The notes: generated from the letters alone by a model not told the origin. Numbered from the stretch's first letter, positions 9,980-19,740 are shown. The stretch is DNA of 64,000 bases from Treponema pallidum subsp. pallidum str. Nichols (GCF_000410535.2 NC_021490.2:592501-656500); one strand, 5' to 3'. Program-made: numbers and translations.

Positions 9980-10013
9980 CGGATCCCTGCAGGGCACGAG
10001 CCGCTACTTCTCT

Positions 10014-11195
10014 TCACGCCCAACGCAGTTCGCCCGCAGGGGTATAGCGAAGTCCACGCAGCATCAGTGCCAGGGCGCCATCCCCAGTGATGTTACACGC
10101 AGTCCCAAAACTGTCTTGCAAAGCAAATATCGCAATGAGCAAACCGGTTCCTGTGGTATCAAAGTGCAACACATCAAGCACCAGCCCGAGCGACGCAAGC
10201 ACCGTACCCCCTGGAACCCCCGGCGCACCTACGGCAAAAATGCCGAACAAACAGGAGAACAGCACCATATCTGCAAGAGAGGGCATGGACCCGTACAACA
10301 TCTGCGCTATCGTTAGACAAAAAAAGGTCTCCGTCAGAACAGACCCGCACAGATGTGTGGTTGCACCCAGCGGGATCGCAAAATCCACAATTTCTGCAGG
10401 CAGTGCCCGTGACTTGTGCGCACATTGTAACGAAACCGGCAGTGTTGCTGCACTCGACATCGTGCCCAGCGCAGTCGCATACGCCGCTCCATAATGACGA
10501 AGTACCTCGAACGGATTTTTGCGTGACAGTATCCACCCCACCAGGTACAACACGCACAGCCACAGGAGATGACCCACAATGACGACCGCTACCACTTTGG
10601 CAAAAAGCGGCAGCTGACGAGTTAAACTCCCGCTGTACGCAAGTTCTGCGAAGGTAGCCGCCACAAAAAAGGGAAGCAGCGGCACCAACACTCGGCTAAT
10701 AGCTTCACCCATCATGCGACGAAATTCATACAGCACCTGCTCCACCGCACGTGCTTTTACCCAGAGGGCAGACAGCCCCACCAAGAGAGCAAAAGCAAGT
10801 GCAGTGACCACGGGCATAAGAGACGGAATCTCAAGGGTAAAGATAACCTTAGGGATTGTACGCAAACCCTCCACCGTGCGCGGGATCCGAAGATACGGGA
10901 TAACAACACGCCCCATCGCGGTGGCAAAAAGGGAGGCACCCACCGAAGAGAGATAGGAAAGTACCAGAAACGAGCCTAGCATCCTACCGGCACTCGCTTT
11001 CAGACTCAGGACAGTAGGGGCAATAAAACCAAAAATAACTAGGGGAATAACAAAAAAAACAACCCCGCCGATAAGCGTTTTCCCCGTGTGGATAATGGCC
11101 ATGACCGACTCATTAACGCACAGCCCGAGCGCAACGCCACAGACCATCCCCCCACTGAGCTTTGCGAGCAGCCAAAACCCCGCACTCCCGGCCAT
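10014..11195 (-). CDS. gltP: Dicarboxylate/amino acid:cation (glutamate-type) symporter
   Basis: A 393-residue DAACS-family secondary transporter. About eight hydrophobic segments are visible, with the conserved start region around KTLIGGVVFFVIPLVIFGFI. A serine-rich re-entrant region (LGTMSSAATLPVS) and PLGATTHLCGSVL follow, then the C-terminal APGVPGG and NITGDGALAL signatures. The family imports glutamate, aspartate or C4-dicarboxylates with Na+ or H+ across the inner membrane, which would suit an organism dependent on host amino acids. The start ATG 11195 has GGAGGAGG five bases upstream, and a good promoter lies 28 bases beyond. It is shorter than many family members but appears intact. 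Confidence 0.88.
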   Translation of the reverse strand: MAGSAGFWLLAKLSGGMVCGVALGLCVNESVMAIIHTGKTLIGGVVFFVIPLVIFGFIAPTVLSLKASAGRMLGSFLVLSYLSSVGASLFATAMGRVVIPYLRIPRTVEGLRTIPKVIFTLEIPSLMPVVTALAFALLVGLSALWVKARAVEQVLYEFRRMMGEAISRVLVPLLPFFVAATFAELAYSGSLTRQLPLFAKVVAVVIVGHLLWLCVLYLVGWILSRKNPFEVLRHYGAAYATALGTMSSAATLPVSLQCAHKSRALPAEIVDFAIPLGATTHLCGSVLTETFFCLTIAQMLYGSMPSLADMVLFSCLFGIFAVGAPGVPGGTVLASLGLVLDVLHFDTTGTGLLIAIFALQDSFGTACNITGDGALALMLRGLRYTPAGELRWA

Positions 11196-11222
11196 AGCGT
11201 CCTCCTCCGCACACGCGCCGGC

Positions 11223-11251
11223 AGTATACCAAAAAGACTATCCTCTGATAA
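11223..11251 (-). promoter_or_regulatory. Predicted sigma-70 promoter of the symporter gene
   Basis: On the minus strand, TTATCA (11246-11251) and TATACT (11223-11228) are separated by 17 bases. The ribosome binding site GGAGGAGG at 11201-11208 follows. The 222-base gap 11196-11417 holds nothing else that I can support. Confidence 0.55.
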
Positions 11252-11417
11252 CAGGTCAGCGGTCTTTTTATGTCATAGAACCAACCTCGAAGGCGAGGCA
11301 AAACAGATCGAACCCGCACCTCCCAAGAACTATGCAGGAAAGACGCACCGACGGGTTGCATGCCGGGGCGGAGCGCACCCCTATGCAACAACCCAGCTTA
11401 CTCCCACTACGGTTCAC

Positions 11418-12410
11418 TCAAAGAATGTTCTCGAACTCCTCCCTCACCGACCGCGGCCATACACTGGCCTGAACTTCACCAATATGCTTCCTTTGTAGGA
11501 GTAGCATCGCCAAACGGGATTGACCGATACCACCTCCGATGGATTGAGGAAGACGACCATTGATCAGATCCTGGTGCCAGCTGCATGCCAGACTATCCTC
11601 ATCGCCAGTAAGAGCCAGCTGCGTGCGAAGCGCACCCTCGTCCACCCGTATCCCCATCGAAGACACTTCAAACGCACGCCCCAACACTGGATTCCACACC
11701 AAAATATCGCCGTTCAGGCCCTTGTATTCCCCTTCGGAAGGCGTCGTCCAGTCATCGTAATCTGGAGCGCGCACATCGTGCGGCTTGCCGTCAGAAAGCA
11801 CACCACCGATCCCAATCAGGAACACCGCACCATGCTCTTTGCAAATAGCATCCTCACGCCCCTTGCTGTCTAAATGCGGATAACGCCGCACCAGCTCCTC
11901 GCTCTGTACAAATACAATATCCGCAGGCAAAAACGCCCGTAGGCCGAACCTCTCACTTACCAACACCTCCGACTCCCGAAGAGCACCGTAGACCTTACGC
12001 ACCGTGTCCTTCAGATACGCAAGATTTCTCGACCCTACCGGTACTACCTTCTCCCAATCCCACTGATCCACACACACAGAGCGCACCTGATCCAAGAAAT
12101 CTTCATCCGGGCGGAGCGCGATCATGTGTACAAACAAACCCTCATTATCCTGAAAGCCGTAGCGGGCAAGCGTGTGGCGCTTCCACTTTGCTAACGAGTG
12201 CACAACCTCAAAGGCAGTACCCGGGATCTGCTTCACGGAGACGGAAACCGCCTTCTCCCGACCTGAAAGACCATCTTGGATCCCGTCACCCACCTGGCTC
12301 AGAAGAGGTCCCTGAACTTCTATGAGTCCCAGGTGCTCCATCAGCTTTTGGGTAAATGTGTGCTTGGCAAAGCTGATCCCCTGCTGTTGCAAAATAAATG
12401 ATTTTTCCAT
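11418..12410 (-). CDS. asnA: Aspartate-ammonia ligase (ammonia-dependent asparagine synthetase)
   Basis: The 330-residue product matches AsnA, a class II aminoacyl-tRNA-synthetase-like enzyme that makes asparagine from aspartate, ammonia and ATP. Visible family stretches are [53 protein letters not shown], the active-site strand DYDDWTTPS, and the C-terminal GGGIGQSRL, a class II motif 3 with its arginine. The length equals the usual 330. I chose ATG 12410 because the protein then begins [10 protein letters not shown] as in relatives; the frame is open to 12455. It is divergent from the DUF1007 gene. Confidence 0.95.
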   Translation of the reverse strand: MEKSFILQQQGISFAKHTFTQKLMEHLGLIEVQGPLLSQVGDGIQDGLSGREKAVSVSVKQIPGTAFEVVHSLAKWKRHTLARYGFQDNEGLFVHMIALRPDEDFLDQVRSVCVDQWDWEKVVPVGSRNLAYLKDTVRKVYGALRESEVLVSERFGLRAFLPADIVFVQSEELVRRYPHLDSKGREDAICKEHGAVFLIGIGGVLSDGKPHDVRAPDYDDWTTPSEGEYKGLNGDILVWNPVLGRAFEVSSMGIRVDEGALRTQLALTGDEDSLACSWHQDLINGRLPQSIGGGIGQSRLAMLLLQRKHIGEVQASVWPRSVREEFENIL

Positions 12411-12434
12411 AGTTAACGCCAACCTTTTACCTTG

Positions 12435-12463
12435 TTGAGTAAACTGTGCACGCATTATTTAAT
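12435..12463 (+). promoter_or_regulatory. Predicted sigma-70 promoter for the DUF1007/NicO/thiI genes
   Basis: TTGAGT (12435-12440) and TTTAAT (12458-12463) are 17 bases apart on the plus strand, 51 bases before the GTG start of the DUF1007 gene. It lies in the divergent gap with asnA. Confidence 0.5.
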
Positions 12464-12514
12464 AGGGTGGCGGTGTAGTGCAATACTCAAGTAATCTGAC
12501 AGCAGGGAGGTGGT

Positions 12515-13228
12515 GTGAAAAAACGAATGTGGCGCGCGGTGCGGACCCTGCTTATCATCTGTGCGGGGGGAACCGGAGCGCTGTGGGCGCATCCGCACGT
12601 TTTTATCCGCACGAAAGTAACCTTTCAGTGGCAGAAGGGGGTGCTTCAACGCGCGCATATTACCTGGGAGTTTGATCCGTTTTTCAGCGCCGATATCATT
12701 AGCGGATACGATACCAATAAAGACGGGCTGTTTGACAAAAAAGAAACACAGCAGGTGTTTGAAAATGCCTTCATCCATACCAAACACTATTCTTTCTTTA
12801 CCTTCATCCGTTCCGGGGAGTCGCATGCGCGACGTGCTCGCTCTCAAGCAGCACGTACAAGTCCCCAGTCAGTGCAGCATTTCTCGGTCAGTCAGAAAGA
12901 CGGTACGCTGTCTTATCACTTCTCCATTGACCTTTCTAGCTACCAGCACGCTAAGTCCGCACCCCCAGGAACCCGGCGAACACTGTATCTTGCACTCTAT
13001 GACCACTCATTTTTCTGCGACTTTCGTTATGCAGAACACGACACCGTACGCTTTGTGTGCGATAAGGCGCGCGTGCAGCCTTCCTACGAAATTGTTGAAA
13101 ACCGAACCGCTCCTGTGTACTACGACCCCTTCGATAGCATAGAAAGCACTCCCCAATACGAACACTGGCGTCCCGGTCTGCATACCTACTACCCAAAAGA
13201 GATTCTCCTGCGCTACACTGCCCCCTAA
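12515..13228 (+). CDS. DUF1007-family exported protein
   Basis: The 237-residue protein has an N-terminal signal sequence (basic start, then LLIICAGGTGALWA). Mature AHPHVFIRTKVTFQW is the hallmark of DUF1007 proteins, which begin with HPHxxI right after the cleavage site. An EF-hand-like stretch YDTNKDGLFDKKE near residue 70 could bind a divalent ion. DUF1007 genes commonly sit beside NicO-type nickel/cobalt permeases, as here (30 bases upstream), and are thought to be periplasmic parts of a metal-transport system. The GTG start at 12515 is set by GGGAGG four bases before it. An Arg-rich insert is seen near residue 110. Confidence 0.82.
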   Translation: MKKRMWRAVRTLLIICAGGTGALWAHPHVFIRTKVTFQWQKGVLQRAHITWEFDPFFSADIISGYDTNKDGLFDKKETQQVFENAFIHTKHYSFFTFIRSGESHARRARSQAARTSPQSVQHFSVSQKDGTLSYHFSIDLSSYQHAKSAPPGTRRTLYLALYDHSFFCDFRYAEHDTVRFVCDKARVQPSYEIVENRTAPVYYDPFDSIESTPQYEHWRPGLHTYYPKEILLRYTAP

Positions 13229-13257
13229 GGTCCTTTTCCAAGGGGAGTTGAGAGCGT

Positions 13258-14166
13258 ATGAAGAAAGTAGGGGTGCGCGTTCGCGCGTGTATCCTGTGCG
13301 CGCTTGCCGCGTGCGCCACAGGCGTCCTTGCTAATCCTTTTTTTGGCGGCGCTCCCGCGCGCCCGCGGAGGCAGCGCACCCCGGAGCTTTTGCTGCGCAG
13401 ATACGCGCTCGTCCATCAACGCCTCGGTGCCGCCATAGTACAGTGGAGCAAAACCCATTCAACACGCGCGTGGTGGATTACTGTAATGCTCTCCTTTGCG
13501 TATGGCGTTCTGCACGCCTTAGGACCAGGACACAGAAAGGCAGCGCTTTTTTCTTTCTACCTGGGGAGGAACGCACCTGTGTGGGAACCTGCGCTCACTG
13601 CAGCGTTACTTGCGGCGTTGCATGGCGCAGCTTCCCTGCTCTTGCTTTCTGCATTTAGAGGTGTTTCCGGCGCAATCGGTGCACACAGTGCACGCACAAT
13701 GTGGTACATGGAGGTGGGTTCCTACGGATTGCTCACCTTCTTAGCGCTTTTCTCTCTCGTGCATGAGCTGATGCACCTTTTCCCTTCGGGCGGGCGCTAT
13801 TTCTCCTGCGGTTGCAGCGCGCACACTGCCGTGTGTATGCGGACAGGAACAGTCGCCCACATGCAGTGGGGTACTATGCTCTTGAGCGGTTTATTTATTT
13901 GCCCTGCTGCGTTGTTTGTGATGATTCTGGTGCTCAGCTTAGATGCAGTTGGACTTGGCGTCGCAGCGGTGCTCAGTATTTCAGCGGGGTTAGCACTCCC
14001 CCTGATGGCTGTCGGTTATTTGGCCTGGGCGAGCCGGGCAGGTATTTTTTATCGCATGCAGAAGAACACTCGTCATGCACAAGCGGTGCTCTCTGTCGTG
14101 AGCATTACCTCATACGGAATTATGCTCATCGTCTGTACTTCAGCGCTCGTAGCTTCACTCGGTTGA
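13258..14166 (+). CDS. NicO-family nickel/cobalt membrane transporter
   Basis: A 302-residue polytopic protein. After a leader (MKKVGVRVRACILC, ending VLANPFFGG) the first core helix carries YGVLHALGPGHRKAAL, the H-x-x-G-P-x-H signature of NicO/RcnA transporters. Further helices follow (ALHGAASLLLLSAF; LFICPAALFVMILVLSL). Between helices a loop has clustered His and Cys (HELMHLF, then SCGCSAHTAVC), a plausible metal-binding site. The metal and direction of transport are not fixed by sequence; the DUF1007 neighbour argues for uptake of nickel or cobalt. Confidence 0.83.
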   Translation: MKKVGVRVRACILCALAACATGVLANPFFGGAPARPRRQRTPELLLRRYALVHQRLGAAIVQWSKTHSTRAWWITVMLSFAYGVLHALGPGHRKAALFSFYLGRNAPVWEPALTAALLAALHGAASLLLLSAFRGVSGAIGAHSARTMWYMEVGSYGLLTFLALFSLVHELMHLFPSGGRYFSCGCSAHTAVCMRTGTVAHMQWGTMLLSGLFICPAALFVMILVLSLDAVGLGVAAVLSISAGLALPLMAVGYLAWASRAGIFYRMQKNTRHAQAVLSVVSITSYGIMLIVCTSALVASLG

Positions 14167-14227
14167 AAGGAGAATGTACCTCCGCTATCTAGGTGACACT
14201 GCCTGGATAAAACCATATACCTAACAC

Positions 14228-15433
14228 GTGGTGAACGGAAGTACGCAGTATCTTGCACACGTCGGTGAGCTCAGCTTAAAGAAGGGGAACCGTAGACAGT
14301 TTGAAGTGCAGCTTGAGCGCAACCTCACGCTCATGCTACGAAGCATAAACCCTCACGTTACTGTCCGCGCAGGCAGGCTGTATCTGTCAGTCCCGGCCTC
14401 CTTTGAAGCACAGACCACCGCTGAGCAAGCCCTCTCGTACCTGCTGGGAATTACCGGTTGGGCTGCTGCTACGGCGTGCCCCAAAACTATGGAAGCGATC
14501 ACACGGTGTGCACATGCTGAGGCGACGCTCGCTGCGCGCGAAGGAAAGCGAACATTCAGAATAGAGGCGCGGCGCGCGGACAAACGCTTCTGCCGTACCT
14601 CGAGTGAGATTGCACGGGAAGTCGGCGCGGTTATCCACCAATCAGGCGCTTTGTCCGTGGATCTCCATCATCCTGACGTGGTCATTTTCATAGAAGTGCG
14701 CGAGCGCGAAGCCTTTCTGTATGGTGCCCGACGTCGCGGCCTGCGTGGTTTACCCTGTGGCGTCTCAGGACGCGGGCTACTCCTGTTATCCGGCGGCATT
14801 GACTCCCCGGTAGCCGGGTACCGAATGCTTTCTCGTGGCATGCACATTGACTGTCTGTATTTCCACTCTTATCCCTACACCCCTCCTGAAGCACAGAAAA
14901 AGGTTGAAGACCTGGCAAAGGTATTGGCGCGCTATGGACTTAGTACCACGCTGACAGTCGTATCGTTGACAGACATTCAAAAACAGCTCCAAACACACGC
15001 CCCTGCCCCTTCCCTCACACTGTTGCTTCGTATGTGCATGATGCGCATTGCAGAGCACGTAGCGCGGGAACAGCGCGCACGTTGCCTTATCACTGGAGAA
15101 AGCCTTGCACAGGTAGCAAGTCAGACGCTTGAGAACCTAACGGTGACCAGCGCGTGCACGCATCTGCCGATATTCCGCCCGCTCATTGGTGCAGATAAAG
15201 AAGATATTATCCGCACCGCCACAGAAATCGGTACGTACGCCATTTCTATCCGTCCGTACGAGGACTGCTGCACACTCTTCGCACCAAAACACCCAGTGCT
15301 TCGCCCAGAGGTAGAAGAAATGCAAAAACAATACCAATCTCTGATGCTCGGTCCACTGTTAGAAGACGCGTTCCGGACGCGCAAACGCACGCGCATATAC
15401 GGAAACTATGGGGTACAGGAGTCAGGCGAATGA
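14228..15433 (+). CDS. thiI: tRNA 4-thiouridine synthase ThiI
   Basis: About 401 residues. It has an N-terminal ferredoxin-like domain with ELSLKKGNR near residue 16, a THUMP domain, and a PP-loop ATPase with LLLSGGIDSPVAGY near residue 195. It ends without the rhodanese domain of the E. coli enzyme, so it resembles the Bacillus form. ThiI activates U8 of tRNA by adenylation and transfers sulfur to make s4U; it can also feed thiazole synthesis. A cysteine pair in PYEDCCTLF corresponds to the usual region after the PP-loop domain. The start is GTG 14228 or GTG 14231; neither has a clear ribosome binding site. Confidence 0.93.
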   Translation: MVNGSTQYLAHVGELSLKKGNRRQFEVQLERNLTLMLRSINPHVTVRAGRLYLSVPASFEAQTTAEQALSYLLGITGWAAATACPKTMEAITRCAHAEATLAAREGKRTFRIEARRADKRFCRTSSEIAREVGAVIHQSGALSVDLHHPDVVIFIEVREREAFLYGARRRGLRGLPCGVSGRGLLLLSGGIDSPVAGYRMLSRGMHIDCLYFHSYPYTPPEAQKKVEDLAKVLARYGLSTTLTVVSLTDIQKQLQTHAPAPSLTLLLRMCMMRIAEHVAREQRARCLITGESLAQVASQTLENLTVTSACTHLPIFRPLIGADKEDIIRTATEIGTYAISIRPYEDCCTLFAPKHPVLRPEVEEMQKQYQSLMLGPLLEDAFRTRKRTRIYGNYGVQESGE

Positions 15434-15485
15434 GTACCGCTTATCTTACGCGGCAGCACCGTCCGCCCCTTCTTTACTGACGCGT

Positions 15486-17471
15486 TTATGCTAACCAATC
15501 AAGGATTATTTCCACCAGCGCTTCGGCGGTAAATTCCAGCGCCTGTGCCACCTGCGTACCAGGGCCTGACTCTCCGAAACGGTCGAGCACAAGGCATTTT
15601 TCCCGCTTTGCCCACGCTCCCCAGCCTTGATACACCCCTGCCTCAGCCACTACAACGCGTGCTCCTCCCTGTATGCGCCGCTGCACCTCGTCCCCTGCTG
15701 CCTCAAAACGCTCCTTGCACAGTACAGACACCACACGCACACGTCTTTTACTCAGCTGCGCGGCACGCAACGCCAAATCCACCTCAGAGCCACTTGCCAA
15801 GACAGTCAGCTCAGGCGTAGCACCCCCTTCGCGCACTACATAGGCCCCCGACTCCTCCACCGTAGAGCGCCACGAACTGTCACTTTTCTCAAAAACCGGC
15901 ACGTTCTGCCGACTCAAAACGATACACACAGGACCACTGCGGTGCAGCAACGCTATTTTCCAAGCTTCAAACGTTTCTTCTGCGTCAGCAGGGCGCAGAA
16001 CAAGCACGTTGGGAATCGCACGCAGCGCAGCGAGCGTCTCCACCGGTTGGTGCGTCGGCCCATCTTCTCCTACAAAAATAGAGTCATGTGTTAAAACGAA
16101 AACAGAAGGGATGCGCATGAGCGCCGCAAGACGGAGCGCAGGGCGAAAGTAGTCTGAAAAAACCATAAACGTAGCGCCAAACGCACGCAAACCGCCGTGC
16201 AACTGCATTCCGTTCACAATGGCTGCCATGGCAAACTCGCGCACACCAAAATAACAGTAGCCGCCTGCACGATGCTCTGCAGAAAATGGTCTTAACGAAG
16301 AGACCGCTACCGCATTCGGCCCGCGTAAATCTGCAGAGCCACCTACCAGATTCGGTAGCACAGAGCAGAGCGCGTCGAGCACCTTTCCAGAAGCAGTCCG
16401 AGTAGCAAGTGACGAACCCTTCTCAAAATGGGGACAGACAACACGAGCTAGCTGCGAAGTACTTACCCCTCCGGGAACAAAAGCAGCGTCCCAGTCAGCA
16501 CGTTTTTCAGGATACTGCGTGCTCCATGCTTCAAAGAGCTCATTCCACGAGTCCTCGACATGCGCACATTCACACTTTCGTTTCTGGAGAACAGCGGTAA
16601 GCTCAGGCGCTACAAAAAAAGAGCACGCAGGATCAAGTCCCAATGCCTTTTTTGCCTCTCTCACCCCCGCTTCCCCAAGCGGGGCGCCGTGGGCACGCGC
16701 GCTCCCTTCAACGGTAGGCGCACCCTTTCCAATAATCGAACGCAGGATAATGAGAGAAGGCCGATCGTCACGCTTTGCACACGCAGTGAGATCCATAATA
16801 TCCGTATACGAATACATAGAACCGCGCAGCACCTGCCAGCCATACGCTTCGTAGCGCTTAGCCACATCCTCGCTAAAGGTCAGATCGGTAGATCCGTCTA
16901 TGCTGATGTGGTTCTCATCATAAAAAACGATGAGCTTGCCCAGACGCATAGTGCCGGCAAAGCTAGAAGCCTCTGAGGCAACGCCCTCCATAAGGCAGCC
17001 TTCCCCCACAAGCGCATAGGTGTGGTGATCTACAACGGCATGCTCATCAGTATTAAAACGTGCCGCAAGCATTGCCTCTGCAAGCGCAAAACCCACCGCC
17101 ATAGAGATACCCTGACCCAATGGACCGGTTGTTGCTTCCACACCGGGGGTACAACCGTATTCAGGATGGCCAGGACACCGGGAGCCTACCTGCCTAAAGT
17201 TCTTAATATCCTCAAGCGAAACGTCGTACCCAGAAAGGTGGAGCGCAGCATACAAGAGCATAGACCCGTGTCCTGCAGACAGGACGAAACGATCCCGATT
17301 AAACCAGCTAGGATTCGCCGGATTATGCTTTAAGATCGTCCCATATAAACAGGCAGCAAGCTCTGCTGCGCCCAGCGGCAAACCAGGGTGACCAGAATTC
17401 GCCCGTTCGATGGCGTCTATCGTCAAACTGCGGATGGAAAGTGCCATCGCGCGCATAGCTTCTTCAGTCAT
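15486..17471 (-). CDS. tkt: Transketolase
   Basis: The 661-residue thiamine-diphosphate enzyme has the usual length and order: substrate histidine region NSGHPGLPLGAAE, GHGSMLLYA, GPLGQGIS, the cofactor motif VGEGCLMEG with Asn in ENHISIDG (GEG replaces the more common GDG), and a pyrimidine-binding domain with catalytic Glu in REFAMAAIVNGM. It interconverts pentose, triose and hexose phosphates in the non-oxidative pentose phosphate pathway. I chose ATG 17471 because AAGGAG lies eight bases before it; the GTG at 17480 overlaps that ribosome binding site. It converges on thiI. Confidence 0.96.
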   Translation of the reverse strand: MTEEAMRAMALSIRSLTIDAIERANSGHPGLPLGAAELAACLYGTILKHNPANPSWFNRDRFVLSAGHGSMLLYAALHLSGYDVSLEDIKNFRQVGSRCPGHPEYGCTPGVEATTGPLGQGISMAVGFALAEAMLAARFNTDEHAVVDHHTYALVGEGCLMEGVASEASSFAGTMRLGKLIVFYDENHISIDGSTDLTFSEDVAKRYEAYGWQVLRGSMYSYTDIMDLTACAKRDDRPSLIILRSIIGKGAPTVEGSARAHGAPLGEAGVREAKKALGLDPACSFFVAPELTAVLQKRKCECAHVEDSWNELFEAWSTQYPEKRADWDAAFVPGGVSTSQLARVVCPHFEKGSSLATRTASGKVLDALCSVLPNLVGGSADLRGPNAVAVSSLRPFSAEHRAGGYCYFGVREFAMAAIVNGMQLHGGLRAFGATFMVFSDYFRPALRLAALMRIPSVFVLTHDSIFVGEDGPTHQPVETLAALRAIPNVLVLRPADAEETFEAWKIALLHRSGPVCIVLSRQNVPVFEKSDSSWRSTVEESGAYVVREGGATPELTVLASGSEVDLALRAAQLSKRRVRVVSVLCKERFEAAGDEVQRRIQGGARVVVAEAGVYQGWGAWAKREKCLVLDRFGESGPGTQVAQALEFTAEALVEIILDWLA

Positions 17472-17581
17472 TGTTCTCACTCCTTATGCTTTTCCCGTGC
17501 GTCACCGAGCACACTATAGATACACCTCTTCCAAGAGAGACTGCCCGTACAGAAAAAGAAACCGTGCTGTGCTAGGAGCAG

Positions 17582-18433
17582 CTACCAAGAACCAGAGGCC
17601 CCGCCTCCACCGAAGCGACCACCACCGCCAGAAAACCCTCCTCCATCCCCTGCCCACTCCCCGAATGCGCCGCTAAACCCTGACCCGAACGGGTCATAAC
17701 GCCGCCGAGTGCCGAAGAACAGCAATGGCCACAACACTCCCCCTGGCAAAAGCCGGCCCCCCAGACAGTAAAAAAGCAGCAGGAAGAAAAACACGCTCCC
17801 GGCACTATTTCTCACTGGACCCCGGCGCGGTACCGCAGGTTGCACAGAGCGCGGCTGCATGAACTGCTGTACCTCGTGTTGACCCCGCACCAGGGTAGCC
17901 AAACGCAACACCGTTTCGTACACACCCTGTGCATAGGCGCCAGCTTGAAAACACGGCGCGAGCGTCCCACGGATAAGCTGATGTGCATGCACGTCGGTGA
18001 CGCGGTCTTCAAGACCGTATCCTACTTCGATGCGTGCTTTACGCTCCGCGCGCGCAATCACTAACACAATTCCTGTATCCTGCGCACGACTGCCGATACC
18101 CCACTCCTGAGCCACACGCAATGAAAAATCCTCAAGACTATCCCCCTGGAGCGAATCAACAATCAAAACCGCTATCTGCAACGGCGTACCGTCATGGAGC
18201 GTACGCGCATGAGCTTCAGGCGCAGGAGAAGGATGCGATCTGGAAGAGCCATCTCCAGAAGGGCGCGCAAGCCCCTCTAGAAGGGCGCGAATACCACGCG
18301 CCTCCTGCACAGAAAGGAGTGCCGCCTCATCTACCACCGCACTAGAGAGAGGCGGCACCGCACGGGCACCTAAGCGCGCAGGGATTGCAGCAGAGAGACA
18401 CCCAATACATACCAACACGCTCGTGCGCAACAT
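17582..18433 (-). CDS. TPM-domain (YgcG/Psb32-like) exported membrane protein
   Basis: The protein has an N-terminal signal sequence (LRTSVLVCIGCLSAAIPARLGARA). A TPM domain follows with PLSSAVVDEAALLS, LQIAVLIVDSLQGDS, WGIGSRAQDTGIVLVIAR and VGYGLEDRVTD. A membrane segment near residue 230 (VFFFLLLFYCLGG) precedes a Gly-rich tail ending GGGGASGSW, a signature end of this family. TPM proteins sit at the periplasmic side of the membrane and have been tied to acid phosphatase activity, photosystem repair and membrane integrity; the role here is unknown. ATG 18433 is preferred because GAGGA lies eight bases upstream. A second TPM-type gene is at 28611-29486. Confidence 0.83.
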   Translation of the reverse strand: MLRTSVLVCIGCLSAAIPARLGARAVPPLSSAVVDEAALLSVQEARGIRALLEGLARPSGDGSSRSHPSPAPEAHARTLHDGTPLQIAVLIVDSLQGDSLEDFSLRVAQEWGIGSRAQDTGIVLVIARAERKARIEVGYGLEDRVTDVHAHQLIRGTLAPCFQAGAYAQGVYETVLRLATLVRGQHEVQQFMQPRSVQPAVPRRGPVRNSAGSVFFFLLLFYCLGGRLLPGGVLWPLLFFGTRRRYDPFGSGFSGAFGEWAGDGGGFSGGGGRFGGGGASGSW

Positions 18434-18603
18434 GCCGTTCATCCTCGGCACCCGCAGGGCCGACACGACGGTACTGCAAAAATAGATGTCTGACAAGCGC
18501 ACACTATCTTAGCACCTGCCTCTTACCCATACAAACCACGGCAAGGATTGCCTACCGATCAGGAAAGCTATACACCAATCACGCGTTTGGCGTACAATGC
18601 CCC

Positions 18604-19740
18604 ATGTTCACGTGCGGGGGACGTTGTTTTCGCCCAGACGCGGATATACTCACCATCGCTGAAATCGGCTCCGCACACGCGGGCTCGTTTGACCGCGCGC
18701 GGGCGCTCATAGACGCAGCTGCAGACGCAGCAGCAGCTGCGGTCAAATTCCAGCTCATCTACGCGCACGAAATACTGCACCCGCTGACGGGGGCTGTCCG
18801 TCTTCCCAGCGGAGCAGTTTCCCTCTACCAGCGCTTTGAGGAGTTAGAAGTTCCACTTTCCTTTTATGCGCAGTGCTTTAACCACGCACGAAGCAGGGGT
18901 ATGCTAGTCGGCATCAGCCCCTTTGGCCCGCGCTCTGCAACAGAGGCGCTCGCCTTGAAACCAGACTTCCTCAAGGTAGCTTCCCCAGAGCTCAACTACC
19001 CCACCCTTATCTCCACACTCGCTGCTGCAGAACTTCCACTTATACTTTCAAGTGGAGTCTGCCTCCTGAAGGAAATCGAAGGGGCCCTTGCCCAATGCCG
19101 CCAGTATACCAAGCAGGGCAGCTCCCACGCCTTACTGCACTGCATCACCGCATACCCTGCTCCAGAGACAGAGTACAACCTTGCGCTGCTGCCTGCGCTT
19201 GCTACCATCTTCAATATCAACGTCGGCGTCAGCGACCACAGCGTAGACCCGCTCCTTGTCCCGCTCCTTGCCCGTGCACACGGCGCCTGCATCGTCGAAA
19301 AACACATTTGCCTCTCGCGAACAGATGCAGGACTCGATGACTCCATTGCATTAGATCCTGCCGACTTTCGCACCATGACAGCGGCGCTCAACTCATGCGC
19401 TCGCCGTTCTCCCTCACAGATTATCTCCTTTCTACACGAGCGTGGGTATGCCCCGCACGTTGTTCGCGCCGTCATCGGTTCAGGAGAGAAGGTGCTTGCT
19501 CCCTCAGAACGCGCTCACTACCAGAAATCTAACCGCTCTCTTCACTATCTCCACGCATACCCCCGTGGGACTGTGCTCCAAAAAGAGAACCTGGTAATAG
19601 TGCGCAGCGAGGCAAATCTTTCTGCCGGGGAAGCTCCCGAACACGCCAACCTGTTTGTGGGGGCAGTACTCCAACGCTCCGTACACGCAGGAGAAGGCGC
19701 ACGCTTCGGCGACATTATTCAAAAAGGAACATGTCTATGA
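18604..19740 (+). CDS. spsE: NeuB/SpsE-like N-acylneuraminate-9-phosphate synthase family protein
   Basis: About 378 residues: a NeuB TIM barrel (ILTIAEIGSAHAGS at the N-terminus, VKFQLI, LKVASPELNYPTLI, ILSSGV, ALLHCITAYP, VGVSDHS, VEKHI) followed by a C-terminal SAF/antifreeze-like domain (NRSLHYLHAYPRGTVL onward). Family members condense PEP with an N-acetyl-hexosamine to form sialic, legionaminic or pseudaminic acid, sugars that may decorate flagellins or surface glycans. No CMP-sugar synthetase or other nonulosonate gene is in the window. The ORF extends upstream to 18385 over the TPM gene, but the conserved sequence starts near ATG 18604. It overlaps the next gene by ten bases. Confidence 0.87.
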   Translation: MFTCGGRCFRPDADILTIAEIGSAHAGSFDRARALIDAAADAAAAAVKFQLIYAHEILHPLTGAVRLPSGAVSLYQRFEELEVPLSFYAQCFNHARSRGMLVGISPFGPRSATEALALKPDFLKVASPELNYPTLISTLAAAELPLILSSGVCLLKEIEGALAQCRQYTKQGSSHALLHCITAYPAPETEYNLALLPALATIFNINVGVSDHSVDPLLVPLLARAHGACIVEKHICLSRTDAGLDDSIALDPADFRTMTAALNSCARRSPSQIISFLHERGYAPHVVRAVIGSGEKVLAPSERAHYQKSNRSLHYLHAYPRGTVLQKENLVIVRSEANLSAGEAPEHANLFVGAVLQRSVHAGEGARFGDIIQKGTCL

